Assembly (NCBI GenBank): GCA_031771865.1
Contig: JASISA010000019.1
Span: 1,054,001 to 1,118,000, forward strand
DNA length: 64,000 bases
DNA from: Nothophaeocryptopus gaeumannii
Lineage: Eukaryota > Ascomycota > Dothideomycetes > Mycosphaerellales > Mycosphaerellaceae
Direction: 5' to 3'
The position numbers and the translations under genes were made by a program. Position 1 is the stretch's first letter. Each line of letters starts with the position of its first letter. The notes under the pieces are model-generated. The model was not told the DNA's origin. It did no database searches and worked only from the letters and a program-made list of their open reading frames with translations. Below, in pieces: positions 52,253-62,577 of this stretch.

Positions 52253-52611
52253 AGGGATGGAGATAGACATACACAAAGAGTGACTACTGGCGTGATGGAA
52301 TGTTGACGGGATGGGGTGTTTTGATTCGAAAGGAATGAGGAGGATTCATGATGAGTGGAGGATGGCAGAATAATCACAGCCAACCCCGATGACCCGTTTG
52401 GCGCTTGTTTCTTGGAACCGTGTATATACCCTTGGGCGTAGTTCTGCTGGTCCGCTTCATGGCAGGAGTTTTTGAAAGAGGAACGAACGCATGGAGAATT
52501 GAGAGAACTGCATTGGAGCAAGACGTTGGAGCGTGTTCTTCTACAGAAAGTCAAGACAGTCGCTGTATAGAGCAGCGACTATCCACGCAAACATCACCTT
52601 CTACCTCTCAC
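52253..52611. terminator. Convergent 3' regions
   Basis: About 360 bp between the stops of two converging genes. No clear AATAAA signal was picked out; the stretch should hold both polyadenylation regions. Confidence 0.35.
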
Positions 52612-54216
52612 TCAGCCACCCTGTTTTGTGAACACCAAATCACTCGTCACATTCTGCCCGCAGTCTGCCGGGGCGCCCTGCCTCAAAATCGGTTTCACCT
52701 GCACAAACTGCACATCTGCAATATCAACCACCGTCTCAAACCCCTCCTTTTCCACATCTTGTATATGACTGACTGTCTCAATGCCTCCAGACAGGCTCCA
52801 TCGCTTCACCTCAGTCGCACCGTTCCAGCTGATATACACTCTCGTGCCTGTGGGAGCTGTTGAGTTGCCGATATATTCTGCGACTACGGAAGGTTTGGTT
52901 TTCGGACATCCTGTCCAAAGTTGTTTGAACCCCCGATAGGAGAGGGTTCCTCGTGCGCCGGAGAGGTAACCACCGCCTGGGCGACGAGTCGCGTTTCCGA
53001 CTTGATACGTGGATAAGATGGTGCCGTCGGGGGAGAATTCTTCTAGGACGGGGATCCAGCCGTTACCTGTGAAGAAGTTTCCGTTGGACAATTTTTGGAA
53101 ACTTCCTTGTGCGGTGGGAAAGATGGGACCAGCATGATTGTAATATCTCTGGCCGAGTAAAGTGACGTTCTTGGTATCCAGGTTGATTTCCAATATCTTG
53201 CCAGAAGCCGGGACGGTGCCGTTGTCGATAGGACAGTTATGGTTGTCGTGCATTTGTATAATCACACACGATTCATTCGCCTCTCGCACACGGATGTGAT
53301 GCTGATATCGAAAATCTGCGTCCTTGCCGAGTAAGAAGCCGTTACCCTCGATACCCTGTACTCGCCAGCGTACCTCTCCCGACTTATCGAGAGCAATAGC
53401 ACTTGCCAGATACCGAGAGCTGAGGATATACCCATCCTCATACGGCGCCACCGCATTAATATGAAAGTATCCCCAAGCAGAAGCCGGTGTCGTCCCATTC
53501 TGTCCCTCGCTCCCAAGAGGATACACAGAAGCATTCAACGGCAGTGTATCCAGGTGGTCCAGACTCTTCCACGAGAACAGTACTTTGTTCGTTGCAATGT
53601 CGATCTCGTAGGCCTGCGCTTCAACAACATACCCATCTTTCGGCCCCCCAACAGACGTCAAATCCGCATGGGTAATATTATTCGCCGACACCAATACCGT
53701 ATCTTTCTCGGTAATGTAGATCTCATGCAAATCAATATTCGACGCATACTGCTGCCCAGGAATCTCGACAAAGTTCCCCGAAAGCGTCACCCTCGCAATC
53801 TCCTCATAATGCCTATCCCAAATTTGCACATACCCATGCCCCCTTCCAATCGGTTCCGGAAAACCCGTCCCATTCCATGCAACCAGCACACTTTCGCCCT
53901 GATACTTCTGAACCCCAAAACTAAAAGCATGGTTATAAGGTCCTGCCGGGCCGTTCCAGATGAGTCCTCCGAGGGAGTCAGTGATTATGGCGGATTTTTG
54001 AAAAGCTGTGGCGCCGTCGGGGGCGAAGAAGAGATAGCCTTCGGAGGGGGATACGCTTAGATTGCGGAATACTTCGACGTAGGGTGGGGTGAAGTTCACC
54101 GTCTTGTATGTGATATATGGCCACGATATATTCTTTGATGCGTCGGCGGGGACAAGGTCGGCTTTGGAGGAGACCAGAAGTCCCAGGAGGACTGTGGTGA
54201 GGATGTAGCTGAACAT
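52612..54216 (-). CDS. Secreted arylsulfotransferase (ASST) family protein
   Basis: 534 residues in one exon from ATG 54216 (MFSYILTTVLLGLLVSSKAD), which starts a signal peptide; the frame is open 36 codons further but those are basic and non-hydrophobic. Conserved blocks of the fungal ASST family are GYLFFAPDGATAFQKSAIIT, GGLIWNGPAGPYNHAFSFGV, ASNIDLHEIYITEKDTVLVS, WGYFHINAVAPYEDGYILSS and QHHIRVREANESCVIIQMHD. The repeated W/H-containing strands suggest a six-bladed propeller. More than ten N-glycosylation sites support secretion. Bacterial ASST transfers sulfate between phenols, but fungal members have no shown activity and may lack the catalytic His. Confidence 0.85.
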   Translation of the reverse strand: MFSYILTTVLLGLLVSSKADLVPADASKNISWPYITYKTVNFTPPYVEVFRNLSVSPSEGYLFFAPDGATAFQKSAIITDSLGGLIWNGPAGPYNHAFSFGVQKYQGESVLVAWNGTGFPEPIGRGHGYVQIWDRHYEEIARVTLSGNFVEIPGQQYASNIDLHEIYITEKDTVLVSANNITHADLTSVGGPKDGYVVEAQAYEIDIATNKVLFSWKSLDHLDTLPLNASVYPLGSEGQNGTTPASAWGYFHINAVAPYEDGYILSSRYLASAIALDKSGEVRWRVQGIEGNGFLLGKDADFRYQHHIRVREANESCVIIQMHDNHNCPIDNGTVPASGKILEINLDTKNVTLLGQRYYNHAGPIFPTAQGSFQKLSNGNFFTGNGWIPVLEEFSPDGTILSTYQVGNATRRPGGGYLSGARGTLSYRGFKQLWTGCPKTKPSVVAEYIGNSTAPTGTRVYISWNGATEVKRWSLSGGIETVSHIQDVEKEGFETVVDIADVQFVQVKPILRQGAPADCGQNVTSDLVFTKQGG

Positions 54217-54996
54217 GCTGGCGGTGATGTGGCGAGCTGGATGTCTTTTATGGGCGCATTTGTCTCTCCGATTGCGATGTGTGGTCTTTCGAGTCTGAGA
54301 GTCGCGACCTAATCCAGGGCCCAAGAAGTTGGTATTGTGCAGAGAAACGCAACTCCGATGAACAATGAGTTTGAGGTCCTGAGTGGGCAGGATGTTTCCA
54401 AGACTTGGCTGGTCGTTTCGTCGTATAATGCCGGTTCCGACGTCTTCAAATCCGCTGACTGTAGATGTCAGCGACTGCCGAAGTCGTTACTTGAAGGATG
54501 TTGGAAGCTGCGAAATGCGCACCGCCATCGACGTCAAAGGCACAGGAATGAAAGCGCCAGCCGCAACGCATCCCACTTCAGACGGTCGGCGAAACATCCT
54601 TGTTTATCACACGTTACCAGGATGATGATGATGCGGACGCGCCGGGGTAAGAACTTGAAGATCACGCAGGTACAGAACTTTGGTTGCTTAAGTGTTGTAC
54701 AGACCACAGACCGATAACCGGATATCCGGCCGAATTTGCAGATGTGGTATACGGTATGTTCAGCCGGTCGATCCTGCCAGCGTGATGGTTGCCAAATGTC
54801 GTAACACAGTAAAGGTATCTGTTGGTAAATATATCTGGTATCACACAAACCGCGCTGAGCGGCAAGTGAAGATGTCCTTCTCTTCCTTCCTCCCGGTAAA
54901 ATGCAGCACAATGCAGCACAATGCAATCCCCTCGAGAGTACATTTATATCAACCTCGTAACTTCGTTGCCTATCGTCGCAAAACTTCCCCATCTCA
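54217..54996. other. Intergenic, no supported gene
   Basis: About 780 bp between the start of the ASST-like gene and the stop of the WD40 gene, both leftward. Contains a direct duplication aatgcagcac at 54899-54918. No coding region is supported. Confidence 0.45.
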
Positions 54997-57900
54997 TCAC
55001 CGCCGTCCTCCCTCGCTCGCATCGTCGAAATGCTCGCCCTCACTGCTCGCCTCGTCCGATAACCTGCTAACATAGGTCTCAACCTGGCTAAGCGGCGGCC
55101 TGACTGCGAGATGGTTATGGTCCTCTGTGCTGATGACACTGATATCGCCGCGACTTATCACAGGAGTAAGAGGTTGTGTTGCTGCTTTTTGCTCATGCAA
55201 TTGATGGATTTTTCGAGCGTGGTCTTCCCAGATGCTTTGATCCCAGAACATACCGGAACGGCCGCCGGGGTCCAGCGATAGAGGGTTGATCTCCTTGCCG
55301 GAGTGTTTGGACTGCGTTGAATCAGGAGGTGAAATCTTCTTACCGCCGTTCCTGGAGTCCCGGGTGATGGCAGAAGGTGAGCGAACCATTACATCTGCTG
55401 CCAAGGGATGCGTTGACTTGTTGCTTGTGCCAGACTTGTTGGAGTTATAGGAGCTGTCCATCGTCCTCCCACGTCTGCTCTCCAAAGACTTTGGTGATAT
55501 ACTCCTGATACTAGAAGTCTTTGTCGAAGCCCTGGTCGAACTCCTAGAAGGCGCATCAGCGACGCTTGGTGTGCTGGCAATGCCCTGTCGCCACGAGAGT
55601 ATCCGGTCACTTTGTCCAATCGTTGATGTCGACTTGCGTGGCTCTCGAAGACTTGTCAAGCTAGATTTCGTCACTAACGAGCTCGCTTTGCCAGCCTTGC
55701 TGCCTCGCTTAGAGAACAGAGAGGCTCGGTCCCAATCGTTGCTTGCGCGCTTGGACCAGGCGCAGTCCTGTCGAAATACCTTGATCTTGCCCGTGAAATC
55801 GGCAGTCACGAAGATGTTACCTTCTTTGTGGCCGCATCTTGACAGGTAAGCAGGCGACTCCTTGGGTCGTTCAAAGTCGGACGGTGTTGGCGCAATGCTG
55901 CCGTTCTGGCTTTGCGCTCGTGATTGAGAGTGCATACTTTTTGCGCGTTCTCCTCGACTAAGCAGAGTCACGGGAGGCGGATTGCAAAGGTCATACACCG
56001 GATCCTCAGACCTGCTCAGGTGCTGTCGCGTCTTTGCAGGCGCAACGCACACAGCCGTGGCAATGGTATTATGTGCATCGAACATTTCCATGGGTGTCTT
56101 GTCTCTCTTCTCTCCGAGTGTCTGCTGCAAAGACCAGATATAAGCCTTCTTGTCTTCGCTCCCGCAAACGACGTAGCGGCTGTCATCACTCAACGTCGCG
56201 CGGATCTGACTGCAGTTGTTCTCGTTTCCGCGAAACTTCAGTTCTAAGCTTTTGTCTCTGAAGTTGTACAGCCTAATCCGAGAATCGTTGCTTGTGACCA
56301 GCACCTTCAGCTCACCTGTCGGCGTGAAGGAAGCCTGAATGCCAGTAATCTTGCTGCCTTTCGCATTTTGCCCTCGACTTGACCGCACATGGATCTGTGT
56401 CTGGTACTTCAGACCCTCAGTCTCGAAGAACATCAGTAGGCCATTCAGACATCCCGCCATAGCATATTTGCCGTCCGGCGTGAACGCCACTGCAGTGATC
56501 ATATCCGGAAGCTGCGCTGCGTAAGCCACGCTCTTGTCTGGTATGCTCCACAGCCGCAACTTTGAGTCCAGGGATCCTGCCAAGAAGAATCGATCGTCCT
56601 TTGGGTGAAAAGCTATTGAGGGCACGAAGTCGCTGTGCTTGAACGTGCAGAGACACTCAGACCGACTGACATGCCATAGCCGTACTGTCTTGTCCATTGA
56701 CGAAGATAGAAGAAAGTTGTTTTTACTCCAGCTCAGGTCCAGTACTGTCGATGTGTGACCCTCATACTCTCTTAATGGCTTGCTTTGAAACACTGGCGCG
56801 CTGAGGTGTTCAGCATGTGCACCCTTTCCTTTCGCCTCGTTCTCGGTCGACTCTTGTCGTTCGTGCTGTTGTCTGTGCTCGGAGCTCGCCAATACAGCCC
56901 AAACTCTCACGATCATGTCTGCTCCAGCCGCAGCAAGGTATTTTCCGTCCCTGCTGAACTCCATTGCCCATACTGTTTCCGATCCGTCTGATGTCGCAGA
57001 GGTCTTTCGTCGCAACTTGTTTGAGCTTCCTCTCCTACGCAAGCCTGGTCTCTTCCCGCAATGCAGCTCTTGGGCGAGGAATAGGCGATCGAAGTCCCTT
57101 TCCTTTTTATGCTTGGCTCTGACCTTGATATACGCCGGCGGCTGAGGATGTCGCGGATTGAAGCCCATGTTGTCCACTTGCTGCGTGAAGACCTCCGCAT
57201 CGTTGCCCTCCGGCCTTCCCTCGCTCGTGGTGGACTCATCGTCGACGGCCTCCTCTTCGATCTCCTTCTTCTTGGCTCCACCCATAAGTCTGCTTAAGAA
57301 TGAGACAGCCTTGACACCCTTCTTGAGGTCCTTCCTGGCATCTGACCCTCCGAAGCTGCTGTCGTTTGTGTCGACCCTCGCTGCTGGCTCGAGGACGGGC
57401 GAGGGATCTCTCTTCTCATCGGCTGATGATTTCTCATCCTTATGCGGGCTCCCGTCAGACGTGCGAGGTCGCGGTGCACCATTTGGCGGGTTGAGATTCA
57501 AAGGCGTATTGGTACGCCTGAGGATATGCTTTTGTGGCGACGCAGTCAGCATGTGGTCCACGGGACTCGCTTATTGTAGGTGGGTTGTATGTGGTAGCAC
57601 TGTCGGCTAGCATACAGCTGCAGGAGGATTCGTGTTCGCATACGTACTTGCGATAAGGGATCTATCGTAGCAGATGCAGCCGCAGCGGCATCTGATTGCG
57701 ACTTGCCATTGAGAGCATCGTCTCGCGAAACCTGGCCATTGCTTGACAGCGTTCTCATAAGTCTCCCCGGTGATGGCCATCCCGAGCTCGAGTCCGGTCG
57801 TCCTGTTCGCTTGTCAGCTGTCGACATTCCTTCGTCCCATGTCTCCCCTCCCTGCACAGCGTGTCGCGGCACATGGCACTGTATGATAGTCCCACCTTGT

Positions 57901-58028
57901 TTCGCAGGTGTCCCGGGCCTGCCATTGAGCAGCGCATAGGGCGCATCTTTGTTGGGCGACTGCGCCGGCGAGGGCAGTCTCTCACGATCATTCGGGTCTG
58001 TGAGGGTGATGGCAGGGACTTCGGCCAT
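54997..58028 (-). CDS. WD40-repeat protein, WDR44/Dgr2-like
   Basis: Two exons, 58028-57644 and 57569-54997, with a 74 bp intron (GTAC|gtatgc ... ataag|CG), about 985 residues. The first 330 residues are disordered with basic patches (KKGVKAVSFLSRLMGGAKKK). The family block KVRAKHKKERDFDRLFLAQE precedes the propeller. WD repeats are clear: VWAMEFSRDGKYLAAAGADM, LREYEGHTSTVLDLSWSKNN, SSSMDKTVRLWHVSRSECLC, FVPSIAFHPKDDRFFLAGSL and MITAVAFTPDGKYAMAGCLN, with more downstream. The C-terminal 250 residues are Ser-rich and disordered. Mammalian WDR44 binds Rab11 and organises tubular endosome traffic; yeast Dgr2 is linked to 2-deoxyglucose resistance. The trafficking role is inference. Confidence 0.88.
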
Positions 58029-58938
58029 GTTAAAGACCTACGTCGCATGCGCGACGCCCACAAAGCACAAGCACTCGTCTCCAGCCGCTCGATCCTGGTC
58101 GCATCTCATATACCCGCCAGGACACCTTGCCCAACCACCAAACTGACGAACCGGGTTGTATTAAAGAAAGATCGCGACCCAGCAAAGGCCGTTTATGTCC
58201 CATAGATCGGCATCCAAAACGCGGCCGGAAGCTGGCGGAGATATATCGCGTCAACTCCGACAGAAGGAAGTTCGGTTGACAAAGGTGCTGAGGTGCTGAG
58301 TTGCTCCTCGAAGTTCCACCGAGTCAGCATCAAGATGCGGGCAGCCCAGGTGTTGATTATGAATAAGTTTCGCAGGGATGGCGAGGGGCTGGAAGACGTG
58401 AATCGTGAAGTGAGAGATGGCCGTTGAAGACCTTCACGTTTCAGCCGTTCTGCTCAGACGTCATGGTGCACGGAGATTTCGGCGGCGTTCATAAGGCAGA
58501 TGCCATGCACCGTGCCATGCGTCTGCATGCAGCAGTAGCGCGGCAGAGCAGAGCTCGAGCACTTCCAGACGAAACGCATTGCGATGCGAGGACAAAGTAA
58601 GAAAGCGAAGCAATGCTCATGCGACAGAAGGGCACGCGGTCTTATCTAAGACATGAAGAACTCTCATCGGGAACGGTTCATCTTCTGAACCCGAGTGTAC
58701 GGATCAACGGATGGAGTGCAAAGTTTGTACAGATTTCAGATATTGGTTGGTTTTGTTACAGCACAGTGCCTATCCAGTGCGTCTATCCACGCTGTTACTG
58801 TTGTTCCCCCTTAGTTCGCCTTGTGAAATGAGAAGCGAGAAAAGGTATCTTCCGACCCAGCCCATCAAACGCCGTTGCCATGCACATGCCCATGCCCGAC
58901 ATATTCGTAACGCCGTTTCCACAATACATCATGCACAT
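58029..58938. promoter_or_regulatory. Promoter of WD40 gene and 3' region of RNR2
   Basis: About 900 bp between two leftward genes. No coding region. Contains the repeated words ccatgc/gcatgc around 58500-58535. No defined motif is claimed. Confidence 0.4.
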
Positions 58939-60314
58939 CTAGAAGTCCTCATCGAAGGCAAAATCGCCCTTCATTACGGGTGCCGCAATGCCCTCCTCAG
59001 CATCCTTCTTGGCCTTCTGCTTCTTGATGCCCTCCATGACACCGGCCTTCTGGTAGTCACCAACACGCTTCTCGAAGAAGTTGGTCTTGCCGCCAAGGGA
59101 AATATTCTCCATGAAGTCGAAGGGGTTGGTGACGTTGTAGAACTTCTGGTTGCCGAGAGCCAGGAGAAGACGATCCGCGACGAACTCGATGTACTGGCAC
59201 ATGAGCTTAGCATTCATGCCGAGAAGAGCACAGGGAAGCGCGTCTGTCAAGAACTCTTGCTCGATGGCAACAGCCTCAACGATGATGCTCTGAACGATAG
59301 CAGCATCAGGCTTGTTCTTGAGATGAGAGAAGAGCAAGCAGGCGAAGTCAGTGTGCATGCCCTCGTCACGCGAGATGAGCTCGTTGGAGAAGGTAAGACC
59401 GGCCATGAGACCACGCTTCTTCAGCCAGAAGATGGACGCGAATGATCCAGAGAAGAAGATGCCCTCGACGGCGGCGAACGCGATCAGCCGGTATGCGAAC
59501 TTGGAGTTCTTGTCCGAGATCCATCGCAGGGCCCAGTCAGCCTTCTTACGGATACATGGGATGTTGTCGATGGCGTTGAACAAGTAATGTCTTTGCTTGG
59601 GCTCAGAGATGTATGTGTCGATGAGAAGAGAGTACGTCTCAGAGTGGATGTTCTCCATCATGATCTGAAATCCGTAGAAGCATCGTGCCTCTGGTATTTG
59701 CACCTCGGAGCTAAATCGCTCGACCAAGTTCTCGTTCACGATGCCGTCCGAGGCGGCGAAGAAGGCGAGGACGTGGGAGATGAAGAAGCGCTCGTCATCG
59801 TTCAGTCTCTTGTTCCAGTCGTGAAGGTCTTTTGACAGGTCGATCTCCTCTGCGGTCCAGAAGGAGGCTTCAGCCTTCTTGTACATCTGCCATATCTGCG
59901 TGGGCGGATTAGCGTGTTTCTCAAGCCCATTTACGCGTCGAGCGCGTCGCATTACGATATCCATACCTCGTGGTACTTGATGGGGAATAACACGAATCGC
60001 TGTGGGTTCTCCTGTAGGATGGGTTCGTCTGCTTCATCCTCCTTGATGCCTTCTGCCACGGTTGGTTTTGCCTCCTCTTCTGGCTCTGGCAGGTCGGGGA
60101 TGCCCTTGATTGGGACGGCGACCTCATCGGACTCGTATTGCTGCTGGAGGTTCTCCTTGTCGGCCTCCGACTCGAAGGCGACCTTCTTCACCGGGGATTC
60201 CATCTTGAGGCTCTCGAGAGCAGACGCAGCCTGGGTAGAAGTTAGAGACTGATCAATGGTCGCGGCGAGGACGTCATCCCGAACCTTCTTGCTGGGCGTA
60301 GTCTGCACGCTCAT
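58939..60314 (-). CDS. rnr2: Ribonucleoside-diphosphate reductase small subunit
   Basis: Two exons, 60314-59967 and 59895-58939, intron of 71 bp (CACGAG|gtatgg ... acgcag|ATA), 434 residues from MSVQTTPSKKVRDDVLAATI. This is the R2 subunit that makes the tyrosyl radical used by R1 to reduce ribonucleotides to deoxyribonucleotides. Visible R2 features: RFVLFPIKYHEIWQMYKKAE, FWTAEEIDLSKDLHDW with an iron-ligand Asp, MMENIHSETYSLLIDTYI with the Glu and His ligands and the nearby radical Tyr, GIFFSGSFASIFWLKKRGL, and LISRDEGMHTDFACLLF. The C-terminal tail FAFDEDF is the R1-docking peptide. The first 100 residues are acidic and disordered, normal in fungi. The promoter has a cluster of CGCG cores (listed separately). 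Confidence 0.97.
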
Positions 60315-61373
60315 GATGGCCGTGTGTATGTATGTTGGATGTGACGACGGTGGAGCTGAGTGACAATGGGCGAGAAGAAGACCGTGGCGAGATGATGTCG
60401 TGGGCAAGGAAGAGAAACAAAGAACATTAAGTACTTTGAAGGCGCGTGTCGCGTAGGTCGCGCGCCCATGTTTGCCAAGAGTTTAGCGTGGTTGCCTCGA
60501 CTTTAAACACGTCTCCCAGCCTGTTCTTTTCCCTCAGTCGCGTCTCCCAATGCTCCGGCCGACCTCGGGCTGGGTATCGAGGGGTGGGAAGCATTGACAA
60601 TCGTCTTACTCGAACCATTCTGACATCACAGTCTGCTTTGCAATCCGCACAAATTATGCTGCAAAAGAGCGGAAACAACACGCGGCTACCTGCTTCGTGT
60701 GTTACACCAACACGACCAGCGTGCGAAGAAGAGCACAGTGAAAAGAGCTGTGACCGGAGAAGAGTGTCGATCAATTCTCCGTTGAAGACTTCCCGAGTGG
60801 ACATAGATGTGTACAGACGACAGCCTCAAACTTCCTTCAGACACTGAGACGTAACCTGGCGCAGTACTGCATTGGTCAACCCGTCCTGACATAAAGAGCG
60901 CAGCAACAACACGAATGGCTTCCAGGCATCGCGCAAACAGCCAAGACGAGAACGAGTCACTGCTGCAAGAACAACGCAAGGAGAGTAAGTGTACACGGTG
61001 CAGTCTTGTCGCTTTCGAGTACATAGACGTCTCTCGTGGTAGCTGCATACTAACTTTGGGATGGCGTTGCCTTCAATGCCATCGCATAGGGTGCTCCAAG
61101 CGAGAGACGAATGTCTCAAACTCCTCTGAGTAGGAATATCATAGCGTGCTTCTCGAATAGTCTTGAGGAGACATGTGCTGTAGGTCTAGAGTACGTATCC
61201 CGTTGCTTGTCACATGCGTCGCTCCTTCCTCAACTTCACTTGCTTCTGCGCCCAGCTGCATTAGCGTCGCTCGGCTGCCCAGGAGTTAAAACAAACAACC
61301 AAACAAACTCATTCAGCTTTCTTCCAATTCTCGCTCAACACCAACTGGCATCGCTGTCGGCGAGGTTTCGATC
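60315..61373. other. Divergent intergenic region between RNR2 and coiled-coil gene
   Basis: About 1.06 kb between two divergent starts, containing both promoters. A frame at 60915-61133 (MASRHRANSQDENESLLQEQ) is short and unsupported. Confidence 0.45.
60442..60543 (-). promoter_or_regulatory. Cluster of CGCG (MCB-like) elements upstream of RNR2
   Basis: ggcgcgtg (60441-60448), tcgcgt (60449-60454) and tcgcgcgc (60459-60466) lie within 26 bp, about 130-150 bp before the RNR2 start, with a further tcgcgt at 60538-60543. ACGCGT-type cores bind the MBF (Mbp1/Swi6) complex that drives G1/S genes, including RNR genes, in yeasts. Whether this fungus uses them so is inference. Confidence 0.4.
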
Positions 61374-62352
61374 ATGGAGGAGCAGAAAAATGAGCTGCCC
61401 AGCAGCTCGCCAGGTTAGCCGCATTCCAATGATTACCAGCTCCTCGACCCTGGTCTGACATTATGCAGCGCCCTCGAGCTCACGGCGACCTGGCCCTCGA
61501 GGCAGCATGCTGCCCAAAGTACAGTACGGCTCAGACGACCTTCGAGCCATCGGCAGACAATGCGGCACCCGTCTCCCACCAGCCAGCGCCGTGCAGGCCA
61601 TGTTCCTGTACGAAATGCAACGCCAAACGGAATCCGAGCAACTTTTTCACAGCCGCATGTTCGAGCTAGCCAAGATCAAGGACGCCGACACGGAGCAGGA
61701 GCGCAAAATGGCGGCCATGGAGGAGAGAATCAAGAAGCTGGAGAAGCAAGCCGCCGCGCGAGACGTCGATGAGCGCATCGCGACTTCCAGCGTCCGAATG
61801 AATTTTCAGCAAGAGAAGTTGAATGCATGCTCGACTCGTTTGGCAAGAGCAGAGGAAAAGCTCGCATCTGTCGAACAGCAGCTTGAAGCCCTCGAAACCA
61901 AGCAAGAAGAGCAAGCAACTGCAGCATCAACCGCCCTCGTCTCAGCTTCCACCTCGTCTCCCACCGGCTCTCAAGACCTCGACGTCGCGAAGCAGGAGAT
62001 CAACGTCCTCTTCGAAGACCGAGACGGGATCATAAAACTCATCCAGGATACCAACGAACGCATCGATCGCCTCTCCATGAACGTCAAGGCTTTAACCATC
62101 CAACGCGGCAGCGCCAGCCCTTCACCAGCCCTCTCTCAGCGCCTTCCAGTCCGCAGCACCAACGGCGACCTCATTGACTTGGATGTGCCGAAGGGCCAGT
62201 CAGCCGTGAGTCTCAAGGAGAACCGGCCAGTGGGTACCATTCGTTCGTTCAGCCCTGGTAAGCCCTGGGCGAACCAGGGAGGCGCTTGGCGGCAGATTAG
62301 GGAAGGCGTTACCAGAAACGTATCATACGGACGGCTTGTGGCATTGCGGTGA
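61374..62352 (+). CDS. Coiled-coil protein of unknown function
   Basis: Two exons, 61374-61413 and 61469-62352, intron of 55 bp (CCAG|gttagc ... tatgcag|CG), 307 residues. The 13-residue first exon (MEEQKNELPSSSP) continues as APSSSRRPGPRGSMLPKVQY. Residues 40-75 form a small helical region (GRQCGTRLPPASAVQAMFLY). Residues 75-150 and 175-215 are heptad-rich coiled coil (KMAAMEERIKKLEKQAAARD, RLARAEEKLASVEQQLEALE, DGIIKLIQDTNERIDRLSMN). The C-terminus is basic and disordered. No family name is recognised; it may be a cytoskeletal or scaffold protein. An ATG at 61507 in exon 2 would be an alternative start. Confidence 0.7.
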
Positions 62353-62577
62353 GTGCACACTGGTATGAGAAGACCTTGGGCTGGGAGAGACTGAGAATCG
62401 GGTCTTTCTCTTCTTCTATTGACAAGTAGATCAATACGTACAAATTGGGGTATAATATTATCTCAAGACATTAAAAATTGCACATCTCAAATGTGCTCAT
62501 GCAAGATCGCGCTCATGCGGACACAGACGCACCGTTCTGCTCTAGATCATCAGCTTCCACCTTTATGGCCCTCTAGA

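Noticed and set aside
53461..54060. 199-residue frame opposite the ASST-like gene
   Set aside because: Antisense to a well-conserved secreted protein; no features of its own.
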